From Stictocephala bisonia (lineage: Eukaryota; Arthropoda; Insecta; Hemiptera; Membracidae), in assembly GCA_035578905.1 (NCBI GenBank), contig JAQJVL010000664.1, forward strand, positions 310,001 to 374,000: DNA of 64,000 bases, in the 5' to 3' direction. Under the pieces are notes generated by a model. That model was not told the DNA's origin. It ran no database searches and saw only the letters and a list, made by a program, of their open reading frames with translations. The position numbers were made by a program, and so were the translations under genes. Positions 45,522 to 56,335 of this stretch are shown in pieces (positions within the stretch are counted from its first letter, which is position 1; the number at the start of each line of letters is the position of its first letter).

Positions 45522-46021
45522 NNNNNNNNNNNNNNNNNNNNNNNNNNNNNNNNNNNNNNNNNNNNNNNNNNNNNNNNNNNNNNNNNNNNNNNNNNNNNNN
45601 NNNNNNNNNNNNNNNNNNNNNNNNNNNNNNNNNNNNNNNNNNNNNNNNNNNNNNNNNNNNNNNNNNNNNNNNNNNNNNNNNNNNNNNNNNNNNNNNNNNN
45701 NNNNNNNNNNNNNNNNNNNNNNNNNNNNNNNNNNNNNNNNNNNNNNNNNNNNNNNNNNNNNNNNNNNNNNNNNNNNNNNNNNNNNNNNNNNNNNNNNNNN
45801 NNNNNNNNNNNNNNNNNNNNNNNNNNNNNNNNNNNNNNNNNNNNNNNNNNNNNNNNNNNNNNNNNNNNNNNNNNNNNNNNNNNNNNNNNNNNNNNNNNNN
45901 NNNNNNNNNNNNNNNNNNNNNNNNNNNNNNNNNNNNNNNNNNNNNNNNNNNNNNNNNNNNNNNNNNNNNNNNNNNNNNNNNNNNNNNNNNNNNNNNNNNN
46001 NNNNNNNNNNNNNNNNNNNNN
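45522..46021. other. Assembly gap of exactly 500 N
   Basis: A round-number run of N is a placeholder of unknown true size inserted when contigs are scaffolded. Order, orientation and distance across it are not established by the sequence. Confidence 0.97.
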
Positions 46022-47050
46022 TATTTATACATAAATAATATCATGATATTCCGTAAAAGAAACACGTATAATTGAAAACATAAATTTCATTTATCTATTA
46101 ACATCATTTAAAACAATACAGTTGAATATTATGTAGATTGATATCGTCATTAAAATTAACTATACTATTAAACATTTAAATATGTTAACTAAGAAATTAT
46201 TTATTGTTAATTGATTCTATCAATTCATAAACTATTTGACAATATAAATTAATATTTGCAAGTGAAAAAATGTCATTTAAGAAAATTTTAATTTCCCGAT
46301 AGTATTACTAGTTTTTATTAAATATGTTTTAATTTGTATGGTAAGCTTTAATACAAAATACTTTTATTATTATGAAACGCTGCATGTGTAATCACATTTA
46401 TTTGTGAATGAAGCCTTTTAGGGAGCAGCAACCCCCACAATAACCCCCAAGCAATAACCCTAAGTGTGTCTTGCGGTCTACTGAATCTCTGGAGTTAAAC
46501 TGGATTTACCCATTTCAATCCCATTTAAGTAATTAATATTATCTATGACTGCATAATGCATGTCTTTTTATGTACAAGCAACAGCAGTAGATCTATTGAA
46601 CATTATAAAAAGCTTATCACTAGAATTTTTTTGTTTTATTGCGTTCAGTAAATGTAGATGAGTGGTATTTGCTTACCACCCACTTATTTTACTTTCATAA
46701 CCTAAGTTACATTTCAGAGTTACATTGCTTTATTAAAGAACGTTTTTGTTTTACACTTACAAAATAGACACAGACGTACAATATTCATGGTGCCTAATAG
46801 CAAAGCTGCATAAATTGTGTATGGACCAATTATTTAATTTTATACTAGAGCAAATAGAAATATACAAATAATTTCCAGTTAAAATAAAGAAAATAGTGAG
46901 GAACAAGAATAATAATGCTTTAAAGCCTCAACGGAGAGCAATACACTAACCATTTCAGTTATTTATAGCCTCTGCATGACAATTATGATAAAAACAATGT
47001 TATTAAAACATTGAAGTATAAAGTATCTATATTCACTTACCCGAGAGTAA
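46022..47050. other. AT-rich non-coding DNA at contig start
   Basis: No open frame above 60 codons, array or RNA gene seen. Confidence 0.5.
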
Positions 47051-47311
47051 ATAAAATGTGCCGGTTCTGGACCCAGTTTAGTAGTTATTTTCTGCTGGTT
47101 CGAGACCCACTTTTTTTTGGTTTTTCCAAGATAGTGGCGGTCACGTGACCGGATCCAAGATGGCGGCGCAGTGGTGCTAACCCCCACCCCTCTCCCCCAC
47201 AAAATTTCCCTCATTTCCCTCACATTTCCTTCATTTCCCACATTTCCCACACATTACCCACATTTCCCACACATTCCCCCCCAAATTCCCTTGTTATACT
47301 ATATAAAATGT
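47051..47311 (+). repeat. Left copy of a ~0.26-kb inverted repeat with E-box and YY1-like motifs
   Basis: Begins ATAAAATGTGCCGGTTCTGG and ends TTATACTATATAAAATGT. In between are the palindrome GGTCACGTGACC (47,139-47,150), CCAAGATGGCGGC (a YY1/PHO-like site) and a C/T-rich ladder of TTTCCC(T/A)CA(T/C) words. The same sequence is inverted at 57,307-57,590. The 95-codon minus-strand and 60-codon plus-strand frames are low-complexity translations. Confidence 0.85.
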
Positions 47312-47505
47312 AATCATAACCTAACTTTTTCCATGTTATACTATATAAAATGAACTTTTTTTGTCTAATATGGCGTCTTTATACTATATAAAGTACAAAA
47401 GATGGCGACCAGATCCAATATGGCGTCTTTTCCCTCCCGCGCCAACTCACACCCCGTGGGAAAATTCCCTCCCCAAAATTCCCCTATCCAATATGGCTGT
47501 CCTTA

Positions 47506-47508
<3 letters not shown>
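47312..47508. repeat. Motif cluster TATACTATATAAA and (A)ATATGGCG
   Basis: TTATACTATATAAA occurs near 47,294, 47,336 and 47,379, and leads into the TA run near 47,503. Between them lie GTCTAATATGGCGTCTTT, AAAAGATGGCGACC and CCAATATGGCG(T/C) words. It looks like an extension of the adjacent repeat family. Confidence 0.6.

Positions 47509-47572
<64 letters not shown>
47509..47572. repeat. (TA)n microsatellite
   Basis: About 32 TA dinucleotides; it generates spurious YIYIYI frames on both strands. Confidence 0.97.
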
Positions 47573-47576
<4 letters not shown>

Positions 47577-47602
47577 CCAATATCTCATATACTCTATGTG
47601 GC

Positions 47603-47757
47603 TGACGCGATCGCAGCGCCCCAAGCAGCAATACACGCCAATCGCAGCGCCCCTGGCGGCAATGCCGATGCGACCGTAGCGCCCCTGGTGGCAACGCCGA
47701 CCCGATCGCAGCGCCCCTGGCGGCAACGCGATCGCAGCGCCCCTGGCGGCAACGTCG
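47603..47757. repeat. ~32-bp GC-rich tandem repeat, five units
   Basis: The core ATCGCAGCGCCCCTGGCGGC recurs at about 47,611, 47,642, 47,674, 47,706 and 47,732 (spacings 31, 32, 32, 26). It is strongly CpG-rich in an AT-rich setting. Three minus-strand frames of 81-122 codons read through it as RGAAIGSALPPGALR-like repeats and are not genes. Confidence 0.85.
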
Positions 47758-47875
47758 GGTGACGCATGTGCATCCAAACGCTGTGCTCTGATTGGTCGCC
47801 ACCTCCGCATCCAAACGCAACGCCCTGATTGGCTGCCACCCCTATTTAACCGACCAACACAATCAATCTTTCTCA

Positions 47876-48217
47876 CACCTACTGTTAGCCTACCTATTTC
47901 AATTTATTTTGAATGTTTTATAAATACCCTGGTAACCTAGCTTTCTCATATAACACCTACTGTTAGCCTACCTATTTCAATTTATTTTGAATGTTTTATA
48001 AATACCCTGGTAACCTAGCTTTCTCATATAACACCTACTGTTAGCCTACCTATTTAAATTTATTTTGAATGTTTTATAAATACCCTGGTAACCTAGCTTT
48101 CTCATATAACACCTACTGTTAGCCTACCTATTTCAATTTATTTTGAATGTTTTATAAACACCCTGGTAACCTAGCTTTCTCATATAACACCTACTGTTAG
48201 CCTTCCTATTTAAATCA
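47876..48217. repeat. 78-bp tandem repeat, four units plus a partial
   Basis: Units start CACCTACTGTTAGCCTACCT at 47,876, 47,954, 48,032, 48,110 and 48,188 (partial), exactly 78 bases apart. They are nearly identical; single changes are ATTTAAATT in unit 3 and ATAAACACC in unit 4. Confidence 0.95.
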
Positions 48218-48650
48218 ATCCATTACTTAACCTTTCCTCAACCCTTTAAGTCCGCCATATTACCACTACTAAAGTTACAAAACCTCCCCTCGAAGCTTAG
48301 ATTATACCAAAGTTTATTTTTAAAAACATACCTTAAGACTCGTCATCTTACAACAAGTAGTCAAACACATATGAATTATACTTAATAGTATTTAATTTAG
48401 ATTGTCAAATTTATCCAAATCAGTAATTTTAACAGAGTACTCAATCCCACACATGTTTAATTCACTTTCACGTTTTTCTGTAACCAGTTCATTCAAACTC
48501 ACAGGACTTTCTTGGAAGGGTATTCTGCTACAGTCGTTAGACTGGAGGTTGGTAAAGTTTATTTAGAGTTTATAATAGCTTACTTATACTAAGTGATGAT
48601 CCAAACTGTAAACGTCTTATTATTAGGATGAGGTCTCCACACCAAACACT
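48218..48650. other. AT-rich spacer
   Basis: No gene or repeat recognised. Confidence 0.45.
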
Positions 48651-49139
48651 TCAGGCACTGCCCCAAGCACCTCGGTCGCTGCTAATGACGTGTTGTACAT
48701 AGACCTGGGGGACGCCTTTGGCTACCTTCTTTTCCTCCATATCATAATTTAAAACAGAGTAGCATTTCGCTCTCAAACCAATTACATCTTTAGCAGGTTT
48801 TGAAGTTAGTTCGTCTTTGAATTTACCTAACACCTTTTTATTTAAATTACTGTAGCATGGGTGGCTAGGTGGGTAGTCAGACGTATCGAAAAGGTGTAGT
48901 TCGTTTTTTATATCTGCGTAAACGTCCGGTGTGTATACATTGTAAAATAGTGAATCGGTATCGGTCATGCAAAGTTTTATGTTTTTCCCATACTTTGCAA
49001 TTGCCCGCCAGCCAACAGGGTAGGGTGGTGAACTTCGCATAGTCCAGACGTGTCGGCAGCAACAATGTCCTAAAACATAAACATATATTAAACAAATTAG
49101 GCAAAAAGCTACCAACCCCCTCGTGGCACTCGGACACAA
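48651..49139 (-). pseudogene. Family-B DNA polymerase C-terminal fragment (Maverick/Polinton-like)
   Basis: A 162-codon minus-strand frame contains KLCMTDTDSLFYNV; TDTDS (residues 59-63, near 48,951-48,965) is the metal-binding motif C of family-B polymerases. It is followed by FDTSDYPPSHPCY, NKKVLGKFKDE and GLRAKCYSV, then EEKKVAKGV, the order seen in protein-primed polymerases of Maverick/Polinton elements and relatives. Such enzymes copy the linear element. Upstream exonuclease, TPR and motif A/B regions are absent: the frame before residue 42 looks foreign, and a TTTATGTTTTAG acceptor-like site precedes it. The C-terminus is cut soon after KGV. The fragment itself has no stop or frameshift. 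Adintovirus or linear-plasmid origin are alternatives. Confidence 0.75.
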
Positions 49140-49189
49140 GGTTGTTTTTTAATTCGATTGAATTGTGTTCAATTCATAACTAAAAGACC

Positions 49190-50600
49190 TAAAACTTCCA
49201 CAATAAAAAAATAACAAATGCCGATTGCACTCTGTGCAAATGCGCACCTGGTGGCAAAACTAAGCGCATCCTTTCGGAAACATAGCGCCTTCGGAGCGTT
49301 TTCACTCTACACATACATACACCTGCTGGTAAACAGCACAACCAAACGAACACACCAAGCACTTTTACAGAAATTGATTTTTTTCTAAATAGAACATATT
49401 GTATGAGCAAGTATGACAAGTATCTTTTTCCTTTAACGTATGTATTACAGTCCTGGATAATGATAACTAATTCAGTTAATTGCAATATAAAATCAATGAT
49501 TATACACGTTACCATCAATGAATCAATCAGTAGCAGTGAAATACCTTCAGAAATATAACCACAAAAACCACTCTACACATACGAACTAAAATCAAGTTCA
49601 TAAAATTGAAGGCACTCGCCAAATAAAAATTGAATATACATTAGCCAATGATTATCAAATTATTGAGAGCACCTACTGTTTAGTTAGTCTTATCTCTGTC
49701 ATTGGTTAGCATACACATTCTCTTTGATAACTCAACCAATTTTATTTCATGCACAAATAGCATAATTAAGCCTACTAAAGTCTCACAAATACAAATCTTC
49801 TTAACAATTTTAGTTCACTGTAATTCCAAACAACTGTAACGACAATAAATTGCCAACATGAGATCAAATATAAACTTGCTTATATTTATGTAGCATAATA
49901 ACCACCTCTTACATTCAAAACTTTAATACCTAAAACTTAAGTGTGTAGACACTAAAAATATAATAATTGGATTTCAAGTTACATTATATTTGTAAGGGTC
50001 AATTTACGAAACATGTTTAACATTTCACTCAGACTATCCTAATTCTGTGGGTAATAAAAAAGATACACAAATCATTAAATAAAATAGCAATAATTGACAA
50101 CGAAAGTTTAAGTAACAAAGGTAAAAATAAAAGCGTACTTGTTATGATTTCCCTTATAATTTCTGTGAGTTAAATCTCTTCAAACTTATACATATAAAAT
50201 CCATTTACCACTCACCACAATTTCTCCAAAACCATAAATCCAATTGAATTAAAATGTAGTTGCCTTTTCATCATCTTAACATAAGTCGTGTAAACATTCC
50301 TGTATCTCTAAACGCTCCACAGCCGTTATCGCATTCCTCCTTATCAATAATGGTGCCAATCCCACTATAACGGAAACATTACCATAAAAAGGTATCGACA
50401 ATTACAAATCAAACTAATCTGCTAAACTATTCACCATAGTAATACTTTGAGCAGTGCAATATATACACGAAGACTCTATTTTATTATATACGAGTAAAAA
50501 AAATAATACATTAGTCAATACCATATAATCGAAACAGCATTAAGTGAGCTATGTTCAATACCAACTTATGAAGATACCACTTTATTAAAAAACCAAACCG
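49190..50600. other. AT-rich non-coding DNA
   Basis: One 109-codon minus-strand frame (49,189-49,518) has no motif. No array or RNA gene seen. Confidence 0.45.
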
Positions 50601-50604
50601 TAAG

Positions 50605-51260
50605 TAATTTATTTATTTACTTATTTATGGCAAACGCCAATTTACAATGAATACAAATGAGATAGCATAGTTGTGGAAATATAGACAATGACACAGTAAT
50701 TTAAATATAGCTATAACTATGCAAACAAAAATAATTGTAATCATAATATGTAACAGGTAACATCCATCATCATCAATTCATGCAATAGCAACTAGCAAAA
50801 CAAAAATCATACATAATTCAAGCTAGCAATAACTTACATCATAATAGTCTAATATTGATCATAACCGTACTCATACAGAGTACAGACAATACCTTCTATA
50901 ACAAAATAACAGAACTTTCAAGTCCATATCTATTCATCTATTCATTTCAACGGTAATACCATTACATACATAAATTTGACGACAGGCAAATACAATAATA
51001 CAAGAAATAGACAAAGTGGTACAAGTCAGTAAACAGTTCAAAGAAATATAATACCAAAGAAAAACAAGCTAAAAATTGCTATGACGAAGAACAACAACAT
51101 GTTGTAAGTAACAATCCCAACGAAAAACTTAGCCAATTGGTATAAAGTCAATAATACTGCAACGGATAAGATTATAACTAATAATACTGCACTAGGTGTG
51201 TGAGCGAGCGTGTGCCTGTAGATAAGAACCTAAAAGTAAATAAAATAAAAAGTAAACAAT
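50605..51260 (-). mobile_element. Possible LINE 3' ends, reverse orientation
   Basis: TTTATTTATTTACTTATTTA is followed by TGGCAAACGCCAATTTACAA. Near 50,930 TCTATTCATCTATTCATTT is followed by AACGGTAATACCATTACA. A short (TTTA)-like tract abutting a GGCAA-nn-GCC word resembles the site at 11,627-11,680. It suggests reversed tails of LINEs with TAAA-type ends, but no coding sequence is present to prove it. Confidence 0.3.
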
Positions 51261-51790
51261 CATAATCGGTAAGAACATATAACAAAGTAAGAGGAATGGA
51301 ATAATATGTCTTTAAAATATAACAACAATAAAAGCTTTTATATAGTTAATAAACATTCCCTCTATCAACATAAGCATTCAATTGAGAATTCAATAGCCCA
51401 AGACGTCAATGCTTACTTTATTAATGAACTTTTTTAATTATCAGAATCAAAATCAATGTACATATATAGAACAACATATATTTATTTATAACATTAGAAA
51501 ACAGCTTACAGTGACGCTTACCGTAGACTGACTACATCCAAACACAGGAGGCCTATCCCAGAAGCTGTGTATTACTTCTACAAATAAAACTAAGACCATT
51601 AAGTTATTAAGTAGGCATAGAATTGAAGAAATACGTAGGAGACGTAAAAAAACCCTAAAAGGGGTTTTTATTAGTGTAATTACTATACATGTAGACCTAA
51701 AAACGTTAGGATCAGCGGCAGACTATAATGTGTTGGCGTAGAAAATACTACGGACCCTATATGATCCGTTTTCTTTAATATCAAAAACAC
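51261..51790. other. AT-rich non-coding DNA
   Basis: Includes a small hairpin AAAAACCCTAAAAGGGGTTT (about 51,648-51,670) with no obvious role. No open frame of note. Confidence 0.4.
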
Positions 51791-51821
51791 TATTTAACTC
51801 TGCTTATTGTTATTGTTGCAG

Positions 51822-52360
51822 TCATGGTGGAGGGAAGTCAAACATGTGTACAACTCCCACAAAGTACCTCATCTTGCCACATACAGAACCTGACAACCAT
51901 GGTTGTACATGTAGCCCGGTGTTCTTCTATCATACTACAACGGACACTAAAGGGGACTTCTCCTTGTAGTACACAACCATTTCCACTCCATGTTGGATGT
52001 GAAGGCAGCATACCTCGAGACTTAGTGTGTACAGTATGGGAACCATGGCGTCTGGAGCTGTCGAGTGAATGTGTATTGAAAGGGGGCAGGGGTGACGTCA
52101 TGGGTGGGGCGAGCAGGCTCGCAGAGTGGACGCTCATGACGTCAACCCACTTAAGACTACGTATCAATATTTATGAGGCCATGAAAAGAACCGTTTGTAG
52201 CAGAGGAGAAGTTAAGTACGAAGGAAAGACATGTCGTGATGGCCTTGTCCGTCATGTGTTAGATAGGGGTTACATGGAAGTCCATGCCCTCTGTCCATAT
52301 CCAAGTGTTTGTAACACGTTGATTAACACTCCGGTGCTCGCGTGGATTGCTGTGACGTGA
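51822..52360 (+). CDS. Unrecognised 178-codon open frame, candidate last exon
   Basis: A pyrimidine-rich tract ending TTATTGTTGCAG (51,810-51,821) is a good splice acceptor directly ahead of the frame, so the ATG at 51,824 may be internal to an exon. The frame is open for 537 bases in an AT-rich region. It is cysteine-rich, and its C-terminal third is the most protein-like part (CSRGEVKYEGKTCRDGLVRH, then HALCPYPSVC). I do not recognise the family; spaced cysteines suggest an extracellular or DNA-element-encoded protein. The last 11 codons, from about 52,327, lie inside the left end of a piggyBac-like element. Without that insertion the frame would end a similar distance on, at a stop after 53,678. 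No upstream exon was identified. Confidence 0.4.
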
Positions 52361-53678
52361 GTGCTCGCGCGGAGTGCTATAGCACTCCATTTCATTTCAC
52401 AGCTTTAATTGTTTAAATTCGAGTTAAAGGTGTAATAATGTATTCATACAGGTGTAATAAACTAAAAGGAAACTTTATTGACATTGTCAGACACACAAAA
52501 TAGTCAAATTGAACATAATAATGGTGATAATTAGAATTTTAAAAAGCGATAAGGTAATAACAAATAATTTTGGATTTTACTCTAAAAAATCAATAGTTAG
52601 CTCTAAAATTATAGGCAATACAAACTGGAACTAATCTAAAAAAAATATATATATATATAAACTGAAACAAGAAAATACAAACTTAAATTTCCTAGTCAGC
52701 TCACTCTTCACAAACACTTTTTACATGGTCCGGACACACCCACTTGTGGCACTTGAAACATGATTTCCTGGAAGTTTTGTTCCTTGCTCTGCCGCATAGG
52801 TAACATCTCCCTTGTACGGCGGTTCTCTGCGGTTGAGGTTGGCCAGGTCCTTCGTTGTCCAGCTTCAATAAAAACTTTCTTTGTCCTTATCTGTTTTGGA
52901 ATCACGTCAAGAGTAACTCGATACTCAATGTGAGGCTTCGTTAGTTGAAATGAAAGGTTTTTCAAAAAGTCCAGCCGGTTTACAAAAGCAATGTTTTGGT
53001 TTGCTTTATAGATATTCAAAGCATTAACACCTCCCACATTGAGTATGTGGAAAAAGAGAGTTAATGGCCACCGTTTTGAGTTCCTGGAAACATCATATTG
53101 ACGACACATTGAAGGCCCTGTTCTTCATGGCCTTGAAATTCTGCCGATGGAATTTCTGAAACGTCCATTTCACGATCATTTAGATCGTCGGTTTCAGAAT
53201 AGCTTTTGACTTCAGGTCTTGAGTCATTTTGAACTTCAATATAGATCGTTTCCAGTTCATCGAGATCTTCCTCACCCACTACACAGTCGTCATCATCCTC
53301 TGTTTCAGCTAACCAACGCCGTAACTGTTCACCGTCAGCCATTATTATCTTCTAACGTAAAAACATACCTTTTAAACAGAAGAATACGGTCAAAATATAT
53401 AGCACTAAAAACACAACAAACGTCACTCAGTGAAAAAAACTGGAACGCGGATGCTCGCGTGGAGTGCAATAGCACTCCAGTACTGCAGTGCTCAAGAAAT
53501 AAAGCAATAGAAAATAGACGAGTGCGTCAAGGTAGCTGTCACTAAACTAACGGGTGCCGGGGTAGTTGGGGAGAAGGTATTTGACCGCTCAAGGCCATCA
53601 GCGCTGCCAACTGTGTTTCGCCAAGAAAAAAAAATACCTGGAGTGCTATTGCACTCCACGCGAGCACCGGAGTGTTAA
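52323..53678 (-). mobile_element. Non-autonomous piggyBac-like element with intact ends
   Basis: TTAA at 52,323-52,326 and 53,675-53,678 is the duplicated target site expected of piggyBac. The terminal inverted repeat CACTCCGGTGCTCGCGTGGA is identical at both ends (20/20). Subterminal near-palindromes GGAGTGC(T/A)AT(A/T)GCACTCCA lie at about 52,371-52,389, 53,460-53,479 and 53,639-53,657. Between them, on the minus strand, are the N- and C-terminal parts of a piggyBac transposase with the catalytic centre deleted. Intact ends and clean TTAA sites suggest fairly recent, trans-mobilised transposition. Confidence 0.9.
52701..53342 (-). pseudogene. Internally deleted piggyBac transposase
   Basis: From the ATG at 53,342 an acidic N-terminus (LAETEDDDDCVVGEEDLDEL) runs for about 70 codons, typical of piggyBac transposases. 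The DDE catalytic core is missing. From about 53,109 a different frame gives the conserved SRNSKRWPLTLFFHILNVGG segment just after the core. A second shift near 52,830 returns to the first frame for the C-terminal cysteine-rich domain, with CYLCGRARNKTSRKSCFKC and CPDH, spaced C-x2-C-x11-C-x2-C-x4-C-x2-H-x4-C, ending at the stop 52,701-52,703. That domain binds the element's ends in working transposases. The product cannot cut DNA. Confidence 0.88.
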
Positions 53679-55650
53679 AGAAGAACAGATTGTTTAAAAG
53701 TTGATGGTCTTAGGTGCCATCTTCATTTTTAGTAATCTTAGTACAGTACAAGTGTACTGTACGATTGTGAAAGGGAAAGGTGTGTATTTCCCTGTGGAAA
53801 CGTAAAAAACCTTTAATATTGTAAGCTGTAGTACCTATCATAGCAGTCTTACAAAGGTCTGTTGTAGATTTAGATAAACTTTATGATGCCATGTATTACT
53901 CATTATACTATGTACAAAAGTGGTTTTCCGTTGATAAATAAAGAAATAAAGCCGTTCAGGAAATAGGTATAAGGCATTTCCATTAACACTTGTAAGATAC
54001 TTAAAAATCTAAGGTAGAAGTCTAATCATTAAAGGGTTTGTCATAATATGCAAAAGTTTACCTTTTAATAAACTATGTTGGCTTAACCAGACCTAAGTCA
54101 GTAGAATAAGAACATCTAATAGACTGTACAACCAACTCTTCTGTTGACGTAATTAATAGGTCTAATATAATGATTTGAACCTCACAGCTTCACTCTTATA
54201 TTACAGTTTACAAAGATGATTCAAGACTAACCACACGGTACTCTATGTGCCCCTCACTGAATAAAATGTATTATCCATCTCCCTATAAACGTTTGAAACC
54301 ATTTCCAATGAAGGCCCCAGATGAAGACAGGCTATGAGCCATTTAAACTTGAATAGAAATACAAAAAGACAGTAACAATAATGCATTGACACATTACACT
54401 ATATTCAGTAAAATCAATTGATATTCTTGCTACTTTCAATTATCATACGTAATACATAGAACCTCTTTCAATAATTTGTTTTATATTGAACAACAACAAT
54501 AAATTGTTGTTATATTTAAATTATTACGAGTAAAATTAATTTTAACAAAGTTTTATCTATTTGTTTCGTTGTAAACTCCGCAATTTATACATACCAACAC
54601 ATCAATCTTATGGTACTAATGAGAGATCATACATCAAAATCATACCCTATTTTCTAATGTCTCTATAGTGTAGGTAGAACGTCAATCAATATGTATTAAA
54701 TTTATAGCGTAATACCTATCAAATTACATTCATACACATTGAAGTCTCAAAATAAAGGTAACATCCTACATTCCAATCAACACATTACCTCCAAGTAAAG
54801 GGCTTACACTCAATACATCTTTTCATTAAGTCACACCGAAATAGTACACTTTTAACAAGTTAAAGTATGCACTCCCCCTTTAAATACGTTCATTGACTAT
54901 AAATGAAGTATATTAACCAATAATACTTTTAAAAATTTTACATGTCAAGAGACACCCTAACCTTAGTCTACCGAATTATTGTATGCTAATCAACCTAAAC
55001 TCACAAATAACAATTATAACATCTACAAACATATGATAAAGTAAGTGTAATAACCTCAAACACAAGGTGATTCCTCACACTTTATACACACCATAGCAAT
55101 ACACCATTTACTGTATCTGAGACGTTAATCTTACAGGTATGGGTCCTGAACGAGTGTAGATGAACGAGTTTAGTCTCTCTCACTAACTAAGGCCGCTGAA
55201 CCCTTTGATAATCATCTACTAACAACACAATAGTCAGGAAAACTATGACATAGAACCCAAACCCCTTAAAATTTAGTTAAAACCTCCATAAGTAGGGATA
55301 TTTGTGTACAAAATATGTTATAATTCCCTAAAATTACTAAAATGCAGTTCCATAACAATGATACTTGTCCTAAACATTAAAAAGTCCTTTAAAATACTCT
55401 TATAGAACCTTTATAAACTTAGTTCAAGCTCAAAACAACGTACAAAACTGACGTAACTCCTGTAAATTAATTGTTTACCCTATATAGCTACTTAGTTGAC
55501 TCCAATCAGCTGGCAAAGAGTAAGTAGCCAATAGGAATAAATTCTCTATAATGTCCACACTTTAAGTCTAGTTTTAACAAAATTTAGTACTAATGATCCG
55601 TTACACATTAAACAAATAAACGAATAGTCAGTCGAAATGTGGTTATTGAG
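53679..55650. other. AT-rich non-coding DNA
   Basis: About 2 kb with no open frame above 60 codons, no array and no RNA gene. It may include the 3' untranslated region of the frame at 51,822 if that is an expressed gene. Confidence 0.45.
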
Positions 55651-55669
55651 GAAACCTTGGTATTAACAG

Positions 55670-56335
55670 TAAGAAAGTTTGGTTTCTTTTGACTGTAAAA
55701 TACTCGATGAGAAAATGTATATTCACCACTCCCAGAGACCCAAACACATGAGGAACCTAGAACACACTACACCCTTGATAGATCACCTTCCTATTCATTA
55801 CATAAGGCCCCCGATTGTCCATCTAACTATCCATAAGCACATGTACAAACTACCTACCAAACACTAATACCCTTCCTATCCAGTAGTAAGACTCATGATT
55901 TACCCTACACACAGGCATCTGTACAGACCACTTACCATACCGACACATAATACATTTGACAGACTCTACCTACTTAACATAAAAGACTTACCATACACTC
56001 TACATAGAAGACGTTTGATTATTCACTCACATACTCAATACACACAAAACACTTGTTTGATCACACAACAATTTAACAAACACAACTGTCGATTGACACT
56101 CCACCCTCCCAAAGCATAAGACTTTTGAAGAACCACCTAACAAAGATACAAAAAATCATGATAAACTAACTACACACTCTGCAGACATGACTTAATATAC
56201 CATCATACTACCATGAAAATAGTCCTATTGACATACCCCTACCTATCCAATATACGTACCACACACCATGCATACAAGACTTATAGTTACCCACTCACAT
56301 ACTAATCAAACAAGACTCTTGATTGACCATCCATC
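55670..56335. repeat. Degenerate flank of the satellite array
   Basis: Words from the 192-bp satellite (CCACCTACCAAACAT, ACGTACCACACACC, TTTGATTGA, CCACCTAACCAT) recur without a fixed period. The 62- and 74-codon plus-strand frames are translations of C/A-rich repeat sequence. Confidence 0.6.

Noticed and set aside
45311..46075. Open frames of 188-254 codons across the N run
   Set aside because: Most of each frame is undefined N; only a few real codons exist at either end.
47080..47125. tRNA-like B box (GGTTCGAGACCC) suggesting a tRNA gene or SINE
   Set aside because: No matching A box at the right distance and no cloverleaf can be drawn; the same word occurs only within the inverted repeat copies.
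47503..47876. Minus-strand frames of 81-122 codons rich in GAAIGSALPPGALR-like repeats
   Set aside because: They are translations of the ~32-bp GC-rich array and the (TA)n tract, open in several frames at once because the repeat lacks stops.
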